From the NCBI GenBank assembly GCA_903834465.1, contig CAILJB010000064.1, positions 1 to 64,000 on the forward strand: a stretch of DNA of 64,000 nucleotides, read 5' to 3'. Each line of letters opens with the position of its first letter. The first letter of the stretch is position 1. The translations under genes and the position numbers were made by a program. This stretch comes from an uncultured Pseudomonadota bacterium (GTDB lineage Bacteria > Pseudomonadota > Gammaproteobacteria > Methylococcales > Methylomonadaceae). A model generated the notes under the pieces. That model was not told the DNA's origin and made no database searches. It worked only from the letters and a program-made list of their open reading frames with translations. Below are positions 8,966 to 17,941 of this stretch, one piece after another.

Positions 8966-9696
8966 TATGAGTGCATCGAGTGTAGATTAGTAATTGCCAT
9001 TGGATTTAACGAGGGAAAAGCGGCAAATAATGCGAGCGTAATCATAATTAACCCGACGATTTGTTTAAAACGTTGCATTGCGGCAAGGCGCGTTAATACA
9101 CTAATCATCACGCCAACGCCCATCACCGCAGGCAACGTACCTAAACCAAACGCCACCATCGTCAACGCGCCTTGAAAAATACTGCCGCTGGCAACAGTTA
9201 ATGCCAATGCAGCATAGACTAAGCCACACGGTAGCCAACCCCAAACCATGCCAAACAAATAAGCCTGCTTATAATCTTTTACAGGAATTAACTTACGTCC
9301 AAATGGTTCGAGTTTTCGCCAAAAATGCAGCCCTAATTTTTCAATATAAGCAAAACGCGGAAACCATCCAGCAATATAAAGACCTGCACCAGTCATAATT
9401 AGCGCGGAGAGAATTTGCAATAATCGATGTCCGTGCGCTTCGCCTAAGGGCAGCGTGATTAACACTTCGAGCAATCCCACCAGCGCGCCAGCAATGCCAT
9501 AACTGGTAATACGTCCCGCGTTGTAACTGAGAATGAAAGGGAACAACCGTTTTTTGTCTTGGCGAATTTCAGGACTCAAACTAAATGTAAGTGAGCCAAT
9601 AATCGAGCCACACATACCAATGCAATGCAGACTACTAAATAAGCCCATTAGCAACGCGACTAAAAATGAGGAGGTGAAATTGGGATCAAAAATCAT
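8965..9696 (-). CDS. Sulfite exporter TauE/SafE-family membrane protein with HCIGMCG motif
   Basis: 243 residues, about six membrane spans. The first span contains SSLHCIGMCG, where one His and two Cys could bind copper. A second half-site, WLPCGLVYAAL, lies near residue 155. In proteobacteria this subgroup (UreH-like membrane domain) is often found beside cbb3 oxidase or copper ATPase genes and is suspected to act in copper handling, although it is usually labelled a sulfite exporter. A paralogue at 43663 sits next to the copper ATPase. It overlaps pyrF by 4 bases (ATGA) and the sigma-54 regulator by 1. Function is inferred only from the family. Confidence 0.82.
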   Translation of the reverse strand: MIFDPNFTSSFLVALLMGLFSSLHCIGMCGSIIGSLTFSLSPEIRQDKKRLFPFILSYNAGRITSYGIAGALVGLLEVLITLPLGEAHGHRLLQILSALIMTGAGLYIAGWFPRFAYIEKLGLHFWRKLEPFGRKLIPVKDYKQAYLFGMVWGWLPCGLVYAALALTVASGSIFQGALTMVAFGLGTLPAVMGVGVMISVLTRLAAMQRFKQIVGLIMITLALFAAFPSLNPMAITNLHSMHS

Positions 9697-10418
9697 GAGA
9701 ATTGTGCAGCAATTTGCGCTTGCATGGTTTCAGCCATCGCTTTGCGATTCGCCGCATCACGAATGGGACGACCGACCACGATATAATCTGCGCCATTTTG
9801 GAATGCCATTTCAACACTCACAACACGTTTTTGGTCATCTTCTTCGCGATTATCAACGGGGCGTACACCCGGTGTGATGACGAGTAATTTATTGTCTAAT
9901 TGTTCGCGCAACATCGAAACTTCTAAACCCGATGACACAATCCCATCACATCCAATGGCTAAAGCACGTTTAGCACGCGATAAAACGAGTTCACGCACAT
10001 CACATTGAAACCCTAAATCGTCTAAATCACCACGGTCTAAACTGGTCAATGCTGTGACGGCTAATACTTTTAAATCGCCTTTTTTTGCTGCCGCCGCTTC
10101 CATAATGGCATCGTTACCGTGAATCGTGGCTAAATCTACGCCTTTTTGACTTAACGCGGCAATCGCGCGTCCAACGGTCGCTGGAACGTCGAAAAATTTT
10201 AAATCGACAAACACTTTTTTGCCACGTTGTTTAAGCCATTCGATAAAACCAAAATAGTCGCCGCACATAAAAAGTTCCATGCCGACCTTGTAAAAAACCA
10301 CCGAATCCCCCAATTCTTCAACTAAGGCTTTCGCCTCTTCAATACTTGGCACATCAAGTGCCATAATTAAACGTTCGTTTACAGGAATAGGTTTACTTGA
10401 AATAAAAGATTGCGTCAT
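9693..10418 (-). CDS. pyrF: Orotidine 5'-phosphate decarboxylase
   Basis: 241 residues. It converts orotidine monophosphate to UMP, the last step of pyrimidine synthesis. The active-site motif DLKFFDVPATV (Asp-Lys-x-x-Asp) is present, with the N-terminal ALDVPSIEEA strand and the C-terminal phosphate-binding VVGRPIRDA. It is the first gene of the minus-strand run and ends in an ATGA overlap with the TauE/SafE gene. In enteric relatives pyrF is often followed by yciH; that is not so here. The 133 bases upstream are shared with the divergent gene at 10552. Confidence 0.96.
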   Translation of the reverse strand: MTQSFISSKPIPVNERLIMALDVPSIEEAKALVEELGDSVVFYKVGMELFMCGDYFGFIEWLKQRGKKVFVDLKFFDVPATVGRAIAALSQKGVDLATIHGNDAIMEAAAAKKGDLKVLAVTALTSLDRGDLDDLGFQCDVRELVLSRAKRALAIGCDGIVSSGLEVSMLREQLDNKLLVITPGVRPVDNREEDDQKRVVSVEMAFQNGADYIVVGRPIRDAANRKAMAETMQAQIAAQFS

Positions 10419-10551
10419 AACATTAACTAAGTCTGAAAGTAAAAACAGCGGCTATCTTACCGAATCTTAGCCGGTTCGATAAATGTTATTTGTTTTCGGG
10501 CAATTCGCGTAAAATTAAAACGCAACCTTGCTTTATTCCCGCAGGAATTCT

Positions 10552-10929
10552 ATGAAAAAACTATTTTTAATCCCATTATTACTGATTTCGACTACTATTT
10601 TTGCTGAAGAAGCCTCTAAAGAGGATTGGCAAAACACTACCATTAGTGATGCAACCATCAAAAAAATTCAAGAATCAAAATACGTTTACAAAAAATGTGT
10701 TGTCGATGAAATGCAAAAAGCACCTTATCAAACACAAGAAAGTCGTCAGGCTACCGAAGCGATTGTGAAACAATGCGAAAATGTTTTAGCAAAAATGCGC
10801 GAAGTCTATATTGCTGAAAAAGTACCCGAAGTCATTGCCGATAGACATTTAAAACAAATGCGCTTGCAAACCACACGTTTAGTTTTACAAGATATGATGT
10901 TTAATGAAGCGGCGCGTTCCGTAAAATAA
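10552..10929 (+). CDS. Small predicted periplasmic protein, unknown function
   Basis: 125 residues from ATG 10552, chosen because a GCAGGA ribosome site precedes it and a clear signal peptide follows (MKKLFLIPLLLISTTIFA, cut before EEAS). The frame also opens from 10528, without support. The mature part is about 107 residues, mostly helical and charged, with two cysteines (in YKKCVVDEM and KQCENVL) that could form a disulfide. No family was recognised. It lies 27 bases upstream of the DUF2760 gene in the same direction, so it may be the first gene of the Hsp70-like operon. Confidence 0.75.
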   Translation: MKKLFLIPLLLISTTIFAEEASKEDWQNTTISDATIKKIQESKYVYKKCVVDEMQKAPYQTQESRQATEAIVKQCENVLAKMREVYIAEKVPEVIADRHLKQMRLQTTRLVLQDMMFNEAARSVK

Positions 10930-10956
10930 TAAAAACTATAAAAAGAGGTCTAACCA

Positions 10957-11661
10957 ATGGATATAACAGCTTATACGATTGATTTAACACTTAAACCAAC
11001 GACGTTTGACGCATGGCACGTCTGTTTGGCGGGAACAGCCGCAATTTTAGCGGCTGCACTGATTATCACATTGTTGTCGATGGTGATTTGTTTAGCTCGT
11101 CGTAAAAATAATCATGAAGAACCAACCGTTAAAATTGTTGAAAAAGTAGTGCAATCTGAACCCGTTGTACAAATTGTTGAAAAAATCGTCGAAGTACCGG
11201 TTGAACGTATTGTCGAAGTTGAAAAAATTGTCGAGAAAATCGTTCAAACGCCAGCACCTGCGCCGGTTGTATTAAAAGAAGCGAGTGCCGACGCGGCGTT
11301 ACAATTGCTGTATTTGTTACAAAATGACGCACGTTTTATTGATTTCATCAAAGAAGACATGAGCGCACACAGTGACGAAGATGTCGGTATGGTGGCGCGT
11401 GTGATTCACGAAGGTTGTAACAAAGTGTTAGACGAACATTTCTCTTTCGCGCACATTTGCAAAGAAAACGAAGGCGACCGTATTACGTTGTTAGATGGTT
11501 ACGATGCGGCAAAAGTGCGCGTGACGGGCAATATTGTTGGAAATCCACCATTTACTGGCACGATTATTCACAAAGGTTGGCAAATTACAGACGTGCGTTT
11601 GCCTAGTACGGTTCAAGGCTATAACGCCAGCATCATTGCACCTGCAGAGGTTGAATTATGA
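10957..11661 (+). CDS. DUF2760-family membrane-anchored protein, partner of the Hsp70-like gene
   Basis: 234 residues. One membrane span (about 24-47) is followed by a Val-Glu-Lys-rich repeat stretch (about 55-102, repeats of EKIVE/VPVERIVE) that probably forms a rigid stalk. The C-terminal domain (about 115-234) begins ADAALQLLYLLQNDARFIDFI, which fits DUF2760. DUF2760 proteins are typically encoded directly before an Hsp70-like ATPase, as here, where the stop overlaps the next ATG by 4 bases. The pair probably forms a membrane-tethered chaperone module; its clients are unknown. A GAGG ribosome site precedes the ATG. Confidence 0.85.
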   Translation: MDITAYTIDLTLKPTTFDAWHVCLAGTAAILAAALIITLLSMVICLARRKNNHEEPTVKIVEKVVQSEPVVQIVEKIVEVPVERIVEVEKIVEKIVQTPAPAPVVLKEASADAALQLLYLLQNDARFIDFIKEDMSAHSDEDVGMVARVIHEGCNKVLDEHFSFAHICKENEGDRITLLDGYDAAKVRVTGNIVGNPPFTGTIIHKGWQITDVRLPSTVQGYNASIIAPAEVEL

Positions 11662-13703
11662 GTTTTTTTGAACAAATGAAGAAAAAAGCGGCTGAAACTT
11701 CGCCCAAAAAAGATTCAAAAAAAACTGAAGACGTAAATGAATCGGAAGTTGTTGAAGACGTTGAGTCAAATGACGAAAATGTAGATGAATCAACACCTGA
11801 ACATGAAAACACAGAAAGCCATGAAATGACTTTTGATGCAGTTGAGCCAGTGCAAAACACATCAAGCGAAATAGATACTTCCGAAGGTAAACATTTTTCA
11901 GTCGGTATCGATTTAGGGACGACACATTGCGTATTGTCTTATGCCGATGTAACCGCTGGCGATGATGAATTTTCGCAACAAGTGATGGGCATTTCGCAAT
12001 TAACGTCGCCCAGCGTTGTTGAGGAAAAATTACAATTACCGTCATTTTTATATCAAGCACATGACGCGGAATTACCAGCGGGTTCAATTGTTCTGCCATG
12101 GAACTCAGAACCGAATTATATCGTCGGTGAAATTGCCAGAAGTTTAGGAAGTAAAACGCCAATTCGTTTGGTGTCGAGCGCAAAAAGTTGGTTGTGTCAC
12201 GCGGGGGTGGATTGTAAATCAGCGATTTTACCAGCCGAAGCACCTGATGATGTGCAACGTGTGTCGCCGTTTGACGCGACAAAAGCCTATTTAGAACACA
12301 TGAAAGACGCTTGGTTGCATTTGTATCCGAACGCGCCACTTTCTGAACAAGATTTAGTGATTACGGTTCCGGCATCTTTTGACCCTGCAGCACGCGAATT
12401 AACGGTTGAGGCGGCACGTTCTATTGGTTTAGGGCAAGCGATTTTGCTCGAAGAACCGCAAGCGGCGTTATACAGTTGGATTGAGCAAACGCAAGGTGAA
12501 TGGCGCAAACAAGCCAAAACGGGTGATGTGATTTTAGTCATCGACGTAGGCGGGGGAACGACCGACTTATCGCTTATCGCTGTGACAGAAAATGATGGCG
12601 TACTCGATTTAACGCGGGTTGCCGTGGGCGACCATATTTTGCTCGGCGGCGATAATATGGATTTGGCATTAGCTTATACAGTTAAAGCCAAACTCGAAAA
12701 AGACGGCAAACGTTTAGAACCCTGGCAAGTACAAGCCCTAACGCACGGTTGTCGTGAAGCCAAAGAAAAAATCTTTTCAAGCGATGTAGATAGCGTGCCG
12801 CTCGTCGTGCCGAATCGTGGTTCATCGCTCATTGACGGTACGTTGCGTAGCGAATTGACGCGTGACGAGGTGAATAGCGTTTTGATTGATGGTTTCTTAC
12901 CAAAAGTAGAGGTGAGTAATCGCCCCGTTTCTCGTCCTCGCGCTGGTTTGCAAACAAAAGGTTTACCGTACGCTCAAGACGCAGGCATCACACGTCATTT
13001 GGCTGCATTTTTAGCCAAACAACAAAATGCCGCAGACGAATTTGATTCGATTAACTTACCTGAAGGCGCAACGTTCTTGCATCCGACAGCGGTATTGTTC
13101 AACGGTGGCGTATTCAAAGCGCAAGCGTTAAGCAATCGTTTAATGGAAGTATTAAATTCGTGGCTCACAACTGAAAATGCGCCCGAAGCACGTTTATTAG
13201 CCGGTGCAGATTTAGATTTAGCCGTGGCGCGTGGCGCAGCGTATTACGGTTTTGTGCGAAAAGGTAAAGGCGTTCGCATTAAAGGCGGTACGGCAGCAGC
13301 GTATTACGTTGGTGTTGAAAGCGCGATGCCTGCTGTACCTGGAATGCCACCTGAAATTCAAGCCTTGTGTATTGCGCCATTTGGTATGGAAGAAGGTACG
13401 CAAGTCGAATTGGCAGATGATGAATTTGGTTTGGTTGTTGGTGAACAAGTGCGTTTCCGTTTCTTTGCTTCGACCACACGACGCGAAGATGTCGTCGGCA
13501 CACGTTTAGATTATTGGCAAGATGACGAATTGTCCGAACTGAATGAAATTGAAGTGACACTTGACCAAGAAAATCGTCGTGCAGGGGAAGTGGTCTCTGT
13601 GCATCTAGGTTCAGCCGTAACAGAAGTTGGTACATTAGAATTACAAGCGTTTTCAAACAAAGATGATGGACGCTGGAAAATTGAATTTGATGTGCGTAAC
13701 TAA
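11658..13703 (+). CDS. Hsp70-family (DnaK/HscA-like) protein with acidic N-terminal extension
   Basis: 681 residues. The first 78 residues are acidic and disordered, rich in Glu, Asp, Ser and Thr. The Hsp70 nucleotide-binding domain begins at residue 80 with FSVGIDLGTTH. The phosphate-2 motif VIDVGGGTTDLSL and the adenosine motif LFNGGVFKA are intact, so it should bind and split ATP. The C-terminal part (about 520-681) does not look like the standard DnaK peptide-binding domain and lacks a lid. It is the non-canonical Hsp70 class that travels with DUF2760. It is not dnaK or hscA, which have different neighbours. It is translationally coupled to the DUF2760 gene and followed by a strong terminator. 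Confidence 0.88.
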   Translation: MSFFEQMKKKAAETSPKKDSKKTEDVNESEVVEDVESNDENVDESTPEHENTESHEMTFDAVEPVQNTSSEIDTSEGKHFSVGIDLGTTHCVLSYADVTAGDDEFSQQVMGISQLTSPSVVEEKLQLPSFLYQAHDAELPAGSIVLPWNSEPNYIVGEIARSLGSKTPIRLVSSAKSWLCHAGVDCKSAILPAEAPDDVQRVSPFDATKAYLEHMKDAWLHLYPNAPLSEQDLVITVPASFDPAARELTVEAARSIGLGQAILLEEPQAALYSWIEQTQGEWRKQAKTGDVILVIDVGGGTTDLSLIAVTENDGVLDLTRVAVGDHILLGGDNMDLALAYTVKAKLEKDGKRLEPWQVQALTHGCREAKEKIFSSDVDSVPLVVPNRGSSLIDGTLRSELTRDEVNSVLIDGFLPKVEVSNRPVSRPRAGLQTKGLPYAQDAGITRHLAAFLAKQQNAADEFDSINLPEGATFLHPTAVLFNGGVFKAQALSNRLMEVLNSWLTTENAPEARLLAGADLDLAVARGAAYYGFVRKGKGVRIKGGTAAAYYVGVESAMPAVPGMPPEIQALCIAPFGMEEGTQVELADDEFGLVVGEQVRFRFFASTTRREDVVGTRLDYWQDDELSELNEIEVTLDQENRRAGEVVSVHLGSAVTEVGTLELQAFSNKDDGRWKIEFDVRN

Positions 13704-13712
13704 TTAAAAACT

Positions 13713-13744
13713 AGGTGAAAGGTAAAACGCCTTTCACCTTTTCC
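13713..13744 (+). terminator. Intrinsic terminator of the DUF2760-Hsp70 operon
   Basis: A perfect 10-base stem (AGGTGAAAGG / CCTTTCACCT) with a 7-base loop, followed by TTTTCC. It lies just after the Hsp70-like stop and 23 bases before darP. Confidence 0.85.
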
Positions 13745-13766
13745 TTAAACCTTTTACCGATTAAAA

Positions 13767-14417
13767 ATGACTGAATATATCATCCGAAACCATACCGACG
13801 AAGACGAAGAAGACTACGAATACGACGACGAAGGTAATATCGTTTATTACGCCGTTCGTCCCAATAAGACCCAAATCAAAAAAGAAATTTCCTTGTTATT
13901 AGCGTTAGGTGAAGAGATTTCGACATTGCCTTCTGCACAAATTACGGCATTAGGATTGCCCGTAAAATTAGACATCGCAATTCGTGAAATAATAAAAATG
14001 CCGCACAAAAGTGCGCGTAAACGCCAACTTAAATTTATCGCACAACAGTTTTACAAAATGGAAAGCGATGTTGAACCGATTTTGGAAAAAGTAGCGAAAT
14101 TTAAAAATCAAAGTGGTCATGCGGTGCGTGAACATCACATTGTGGAAAAGTGGCGCGAACGGTTATTGAATGAAGGGCATGATGCTTTAACGGAATTATT
14201 AGACGAATATCCGCACGCAGATCGTCAGCAATTACGCCAATTAGTTCGAAATGCTCAAAAAGAAAAAGAATTAGCAAAACCACCTAAGTCTTCGCGGTTG
14301 TTATACCGTTATTTAAAAGCGTTATTTGATGTGGAAGATGATTGGAGCGGTGAAGAAGAAATGGCGATTGCTATAGATTCTAACGATACGAACGATGATT
14401 TTGATGACGATTATTAA
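13767..14417 (+). CDS. darP: DarP/YjgA-type ribosome-associated protein
   Basis: 216 residues, longer than the E. coli protein (183) because of acidic tails at both ends. The DUF615 core runs from about residue 30 (RPNKTQIKKE) through LPVKLDIAIREI and KSARKRQLKFIAQ to LLDEYPHADRQQLRQLVRNA. E. coli DarP/YjgA binds the large-subunit precursor and promotes 50S maturation. The gene stands alone between the Hsp70 terminator and the convergent HDOD gene, whose stop it overlaps by 3-4 bases. Residues 8-25 (EDEEDYEYDDEG) are unusually acidic. Confidence 0.92.
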   Translation: MTEYIIRNHTDEDEEDYEYDDEGNIVYYAVRPNKTQIKKEISLLLALGEEISTLPSAQITALGLPVKLDIAIREIIKMPHKSARKRQLKFIAQQFYKMESDVEPILEKVAKFKNQSGHAVREHHIVEKWRERLLNEGHDALTELLDEYPHADRQQLRQLVRNAQKEKELAKPPKSSRLLYRYLKALFDVEDDWSGEEEMAIAIDSNDTNDDFDDDY

Positions 14418-15874
14418 GCAAAAAACGTCATCGCTTCGTGAATACGCTCTTGCGCTTTATGTAATACATTGAGCGAGAAATCTCCGTTTAATTTACCTTG
14501 ATTGAGTTTGACATACGCTGGAATCGTATTGAGATAAGGCAAATATTTTGCCTTACGCGAACCGAAATAACTGTGCAGTTTTGCCAAAATCACAATATCA
14601 ATCAGGGTTAAATTCTCCTCGCCGCTTTCATAAAACCAATCTTCAGCAAATTTTGGAATATTTACCAAATTGGCTGGAAAATCTAAATTGTGCAACATAA
14701 GCGTCCCGACCGGTGGACTTAAAAAGGGCAGGGCAGTTTTCAATTCCAACAAATCTGGCGAATAATCCAATTGTTGTTCAGCAAAATTAAACACGGGAAT
14801 TTTACCAATATCACAAATTAGACCCGCTAATAACGCATCTTCTGGACTAACTGTTTTGCTTTCCTTTGCCAAAATATAACATAAGCTGGACAAGTAGATG
14901 CTATTCCGCCAATTCGTTTGCATCATCGCCATCAATTGTTGATTTTTACATTGAAACAATTGCTTCACACTAATACCCATTACTACGCGCCGCGTTGCAT
15001 CTAAGCCCAAACGAATTACCGCATTATGGCAGTTCGTAATCGGAGCCTCAGCGGCATAAAACACACTGTTTGAAACTTGAATGAGTTTCGCCACAATCGT
15101 TGCGTCAAACTGTACAATGTTAACGATTTCTGGAATGGTAATATCGGGTTCTTGCAATGCCTGTTTTAACCGTAAAGCGACTTGCGGCAAACTTGGCAAA
15201 CTTAACGTATTTTCACGATAGGCATGGGCAAAATCGGCGAAAAAACGATTATTGGGTATTTCGCGCGGCAAACCACTTTTAATAAATTCACCGCCTGCTG
15301 TGTAACGATATTTGCGTTGACTAAGCCGCTGTAAAAACAACCGTGAAACAGCCAACACAATACTCGGTTCAGTTGTGATAGCCGTTGAACCGCACAAATA
15401 ACCACTATTTAACGGCAACCCCGCTTGTGGTGTATCAAAGTTAATCGTGTAGGGGAAAATTCCTTCGGGACGTAATTCGATGCTGCCTTGCAAGAGATAA
15501 AATACATGTTCTGTGCGTTGTCCAGTAAGAAAAACAACAGATTCTGCGTTGTAATGCAGCGTTTTATGTTCAATTTGCTCTAATGTACTTTCGGGTAAGT
15601 AACGTAATGGTGTAAATTTTCTAAATAATCTGACGGGTTGAGACTCTTCGTTAACTAAAATGGGTTCGGTACGAGCGGTAGGATTTACAACGCTAACTGC
15701 AACAGATGATTTAGCTGGCGTGGCAGAATTAACCAATTCGTTAAAAATAGCTAAACTCTCACTTGTACCATGTGTTTCAGGTTCTGAACTCGAAAAAATA
15801 CTCAACAATACGTTTTGCGGTAAAGCAATAAGCTGTTGTAGTGACCGATAAAAGGCAAGAATTGTTTCTAGCAT
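14414..15874 (-). CDS. Cyclic-nucleotide-like plus HDOD domain protein (second of a tandem pair)
   Basis: 486 residues. A CRP-like beta-barrel domain (about 85-185; FYLLQGSIELRPEG) is followed by an HDOD domain (about 205-480; LPSLPQVALRLKQAL, ISVKQLFQCKN, LLAGLICDIGKIPVF). HDOD is a catalytically dead relative of HD phosphohydrolases and acts as a protein-interaction module in regulation of motility or c-di-GMP responses. The barrel lacks an obvious cNMP arginine-serine pocket, so ligand binding is uncertain. It begins one base inside the stop of its paralogue at 15874-17244, and the two proteins align along their full length, so this is a tandem duplication. There is no helix-turn-helix. 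Confidence 0.88.
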   Translation of the reverse strand: MLETILAFYRSLQQLIALPQNVLLSIFSSSEPETHGTSESLAIFNELVNSATPAKSSVAVSVVNPTARTEPILVNEESQPVRLFRKFTPLRYLPESTLEQIEHKTLHYNAESVVFLTGQRTEHVFYLLQGSIELRPEGIFPYTINFDTPQAGLPLNSGYLCGSTAITTEPSIVLAVSRLFLQRLSQRKYRYTAGGEFIKSGLPREIPNNRFFADFAHAYRENTLSLPSLPQVALRLKQALQEPDITIPEIVNIVQFDATIVAKLIQVSNSVFYAAEAPITNCHNAVIRLGLDATRRVVMGISVKQLFQCKNQQLMAMMQTNWRNSIYLSSLCYILAKESKTVSPEDALLAGLICDIGKIPVFNFAEQQLDYSPDLLELKTALPFLSPPVGTLMLHNLDFPANLVNIPKFAEDWFYESGEENLTLIDIVILAKLHSYFGSRKAKYLPYLNTIPAYVKLNQGKLNGDFSLNVLHKAQERIHEAMTFFA

Positions 15875-17244
15875 TAAGCAAACATACTCATTGCGGTGTC
15901 AATGCGTTGCTGCGCTTTGACCAAAATATCCAATGAAAAATCGGGATTTAATTTACCATTTTTCAATTTGGCATACGCAGGAATTGAATTGATATAAGGC
16001 AATTCTTTTGCGCGTGCTGAACCAAAATAGCTGTGTAATTTTGCCAAAATCACTACGTCAATCAGTGTTAATTTATCGCTATCGCTCTCATAGTACCAAT
16101 CTTCCGCATGTTTAGGAATTTCAGTAATTTCGGTGGAAAATCCTAACGTATGTAGCACCAAAGAGCCGACTGGTGGATTCAAATACGGCATGACCATTTG
16201 CAAATCGTTTAAATTTGGATATGTTTCAGGGTGCTGTTCGGCAAAATGAATTAACGGAATTGCACCAATATCACACACTAAACCAGCTAACAGCGCATCT
16301 TCAGGGTTAACTTGACCAGATTCTTGTGCAAGTACGAAACTTAAACTGGAAACATGTAAACTTTTTTTCCATAATTCTTGCATTTTTGCCATAAGTTGGG
16401 GAGATTTGCTTTGGAATAATTGTTTGACACTAATTCCCATGACTAATTTGCGAGTGGTCTCCAATCCAAGACGAGTCACCGCATCATGGCAATTTTTAAT
16501 TGGGGTTGTGGGTGCATAGAGTGCGCTATTGGCAACTTGAATCAATTTAGCAACAACAGGGGCATCGACTTGGACAATTTTAATCACATCGTTGACACCA
16601 ACATCGTCTTTTTCCATGGCTTTACGCAGCTTAATCGCCACTTGCGGCAAAGAAGGCAAACTGAGCTTATTTTCACGATATGCGTCAGCAAAACTATTAA
16701 AAAATTGAGTGTCTGGAATTTCTTTTGGTAATTCAATATCAATAATTTCTAAATTATTGCTTTGTTGCATTTTGCTTTTATTTGTCCACCATTGCACGAT
16801 GGTAGTGGGAATAGACAAAACCACGCTGGGGGCTTTTGTTGTCGCCGTCGCGCCACAAACCTTACCACTATTAAGCGGTAAATTAGCTAACGCTGAACCT
16901 TCACTTATAGAATAATTGGCACCACCATCGGATTCAAGTTCGATATTGCCTTTAAGTAGGTAATAAATGTGTTCGCTTTTTTCACCCAATGTAAAAACAA
17001 CCGAGTTCGGGGCATACGCCAATGTGCTTTGCTCGATTTGTCCGATGTCTTCATCATTCAAATCACGGATAGGGGCTAGTTTTTTTAATATAGCTAAGGG
17101 TTGCTTATCATGACTTATTGTAGTTGGTTTTGCATTTCCGTTAACTACGAGGGGGCTGTCCGCCGTCTTCATTGCGGGTTGATCTGAAGTTTCTTCAGTA
17201 TCCGCGGTTTTCTTAGAAAAAAGACTACTTGCCCAAGATTTCAT
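15874..17244 (-). CDS. Cyclic-nucleotide-like plus HDOD domain protein (first of a tandem pair)
   Basis: 456 residues with the same layout as the following gene: a variable Ser/Thr/Lys-rich N-terminus (about 1-45), a CRP-like barrel (about 55-150; IYYLLKGNIELES) and HDOD (about 175-455; LPSLPQVAIKLRKAM, ISVKQLFQSKS, LLAGLVCDIGAIPLI). The two copies share long identical stretches, such as the shared tail motif YFGSxxAKxLPYxNxIPAYxKL, but have diverged, mainly in the N-terminal linkers. Its TAA overlaps the next ATG by one base. A signalling adaptor role is inferred from HDOD proteins in general; no partner is encoded nearby. Confidence 0.88.
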   Translation of the reverse strand: MKSWASSLFSKKTADTEETSDQPAMKTADSPLVVNGNAKPTTISHDKQPLAILKKLAPIRDLNDEDIGQIEQSTLAYAPNSVVFTLGEKSEHIYYLLKGNIELESDGGANYSISEGSALANLPLNSGKVCGATATTKAPSVVLSIPTTIVQWWTNKSKMQQSNNLEIIDIELPKEIPDTQFFNSFADAYRENKLSLPSLPQVAIKLRKAMEKDDVGVNDVIKIVQVDAPVVAKLIQVANSALYAPTTPIKNCHDAVTRLGLETTRKLVMGISVKQLFQSKSPQLMAKMQELWKKSLHVSSLSFVLAQESGQVNPEDALLAGLVCDIGAIPLIHFAEQHPETYPNLNDLQMVMPYLNPPVGSLVLHTLGFSTEITEIPKHAEDWYYESDSDKLTLIDVVILAKLHSYFGSARAKELPYINSIPAYAKLKNGKLNPDFSLDILVKAQQRIDTAMSMFA

Positions 17245-17302
17245 ACTTGTATCAATCCGATAATGCTTTTGATGAGGATTCCCCGCATCAAAGCGAAGTT
17301 AA

Positions 17303-17719
17303 TTATTTAGTCAGGTTGTAAAAAATAGCTGTTTTGGAAAAAGAATCGTGCCAACAGCGATTATTTTTATCTATCAAAGCCCACAAGAAGCCACATCCTA
17401 ATACACCCCATGACACAATCGCGCCACTAAAACGCCAAAAGGCTTGTAACCATGTGATAGGTTGGCAATCGAACGTTAAAACTTGAAGTTTCCATGCGCG
17501 TAATCCCAATGTTTGTCCACCATGTGTCCAAAACCAGCCATAAAAAATAAAACTGATTGTTACCAAATAAAACGAGTAAAAAATTTGTTGTGTTTCAATT
17601 GCTTGCCCAGCATTGAATGGCAAAATCAACGCGGTTGCCACAAATAGGATACTTATCAACAATAACAAATCATAAATAATTGCAGCAAAACGGCGTATTA
17701 AACTTGGTGAATGTAACAT
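17303..17719 (-). CDS. RDD-family membrane protein
   Basis: About 138 residues from ATG 17719; a TTG at 17746 would add nine residues. The RDD family name comes from an Arg and two Asp. Here they appear as SLIRRFAAIIYDLLLL near the N-terminus, GQTLGLRAWKLQV in the middle and DKNNRCWHDSFSKT at the end. Three membrane spans are visible. RDD proteins are inner-membrane proteins of mostly unknown role; some act in Na+/H+ exchange. A 59-residue membrane peptide is encoded just upstream on the same strand. Confidence 0.88.
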   Translation of the reverse strand: MLHSPSLIRRFAAIIYDLLLLISILFVATALILPFNAGQAIETQQIFYSFYLVTISFIFYGWFWTHGGQTLGLRAWKLQVLTFDCQPITWLQAFWRFSGAIVSWGVLGCGFLWALIDKNNRCWHDSFSKTAIFYNLTK

Positions 17720-17761
17720 GGGTTTTAAACAAATACGCCGTAACAATAATGCAACACGAAA

Positions 17762-17941
17762 CTAAATTTTAAACAACGATAATTTTTGCCCAAAATACAT
17801 CGTCATCGCCAATAATGCACTAAACATCAATAATGAGAAAAAGAAAGGCGGACGATGAAATAATAACACCATCAAATCAGTTACAAAAAAACTGGTCAAG
17901 ATAGGTTGGTCAATCAAGCTAGTGATAATCTTTTTAAACAT
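17762..17941 (-). CDS. Small membrane protein (59 residues), upstream partner of the RDD gene
   Basis: A short frame on the minus strand, ATG 17941-17939 to TAG 17764-17762. A GGAG ribosome site lies 6-7 bases before the ATG, which argues that it is real. The protein begins MFKKIITSLIDQPIL and has two hydrophobic stretches (about 14-27 and 32-48, with FFFSLLMFSALLAMTMYF). It ends 15-42 bases before the RDD start, so the two probably share a transcript. No family recognised. It may help fold or modulate the RDD protein, which is inference from position only. Confidence 0.6.
   Translation of the reverse strand: MFKKIITSLIDQPILTSFFVTDLMVLLFHRPPFFFSLLMFSALLAMTMYFGQKLSLFKI

Noticed and set aside
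11656-12339. Long minus-strand open frame of 227 codons inside the Hsp70-like gene
   Set aside because: Fully antisense to a clear Hsp70 coding region; product is His/Arg/Leu-rich without domains, a typical shadow frame.
17268-17298. Imperfect hairpin (CTTTTGATG / CATCAAAG) between the RDD and HDOD genes
   Set aside because: Weak stem with a large loop and no T-run, so not called as a terminator.
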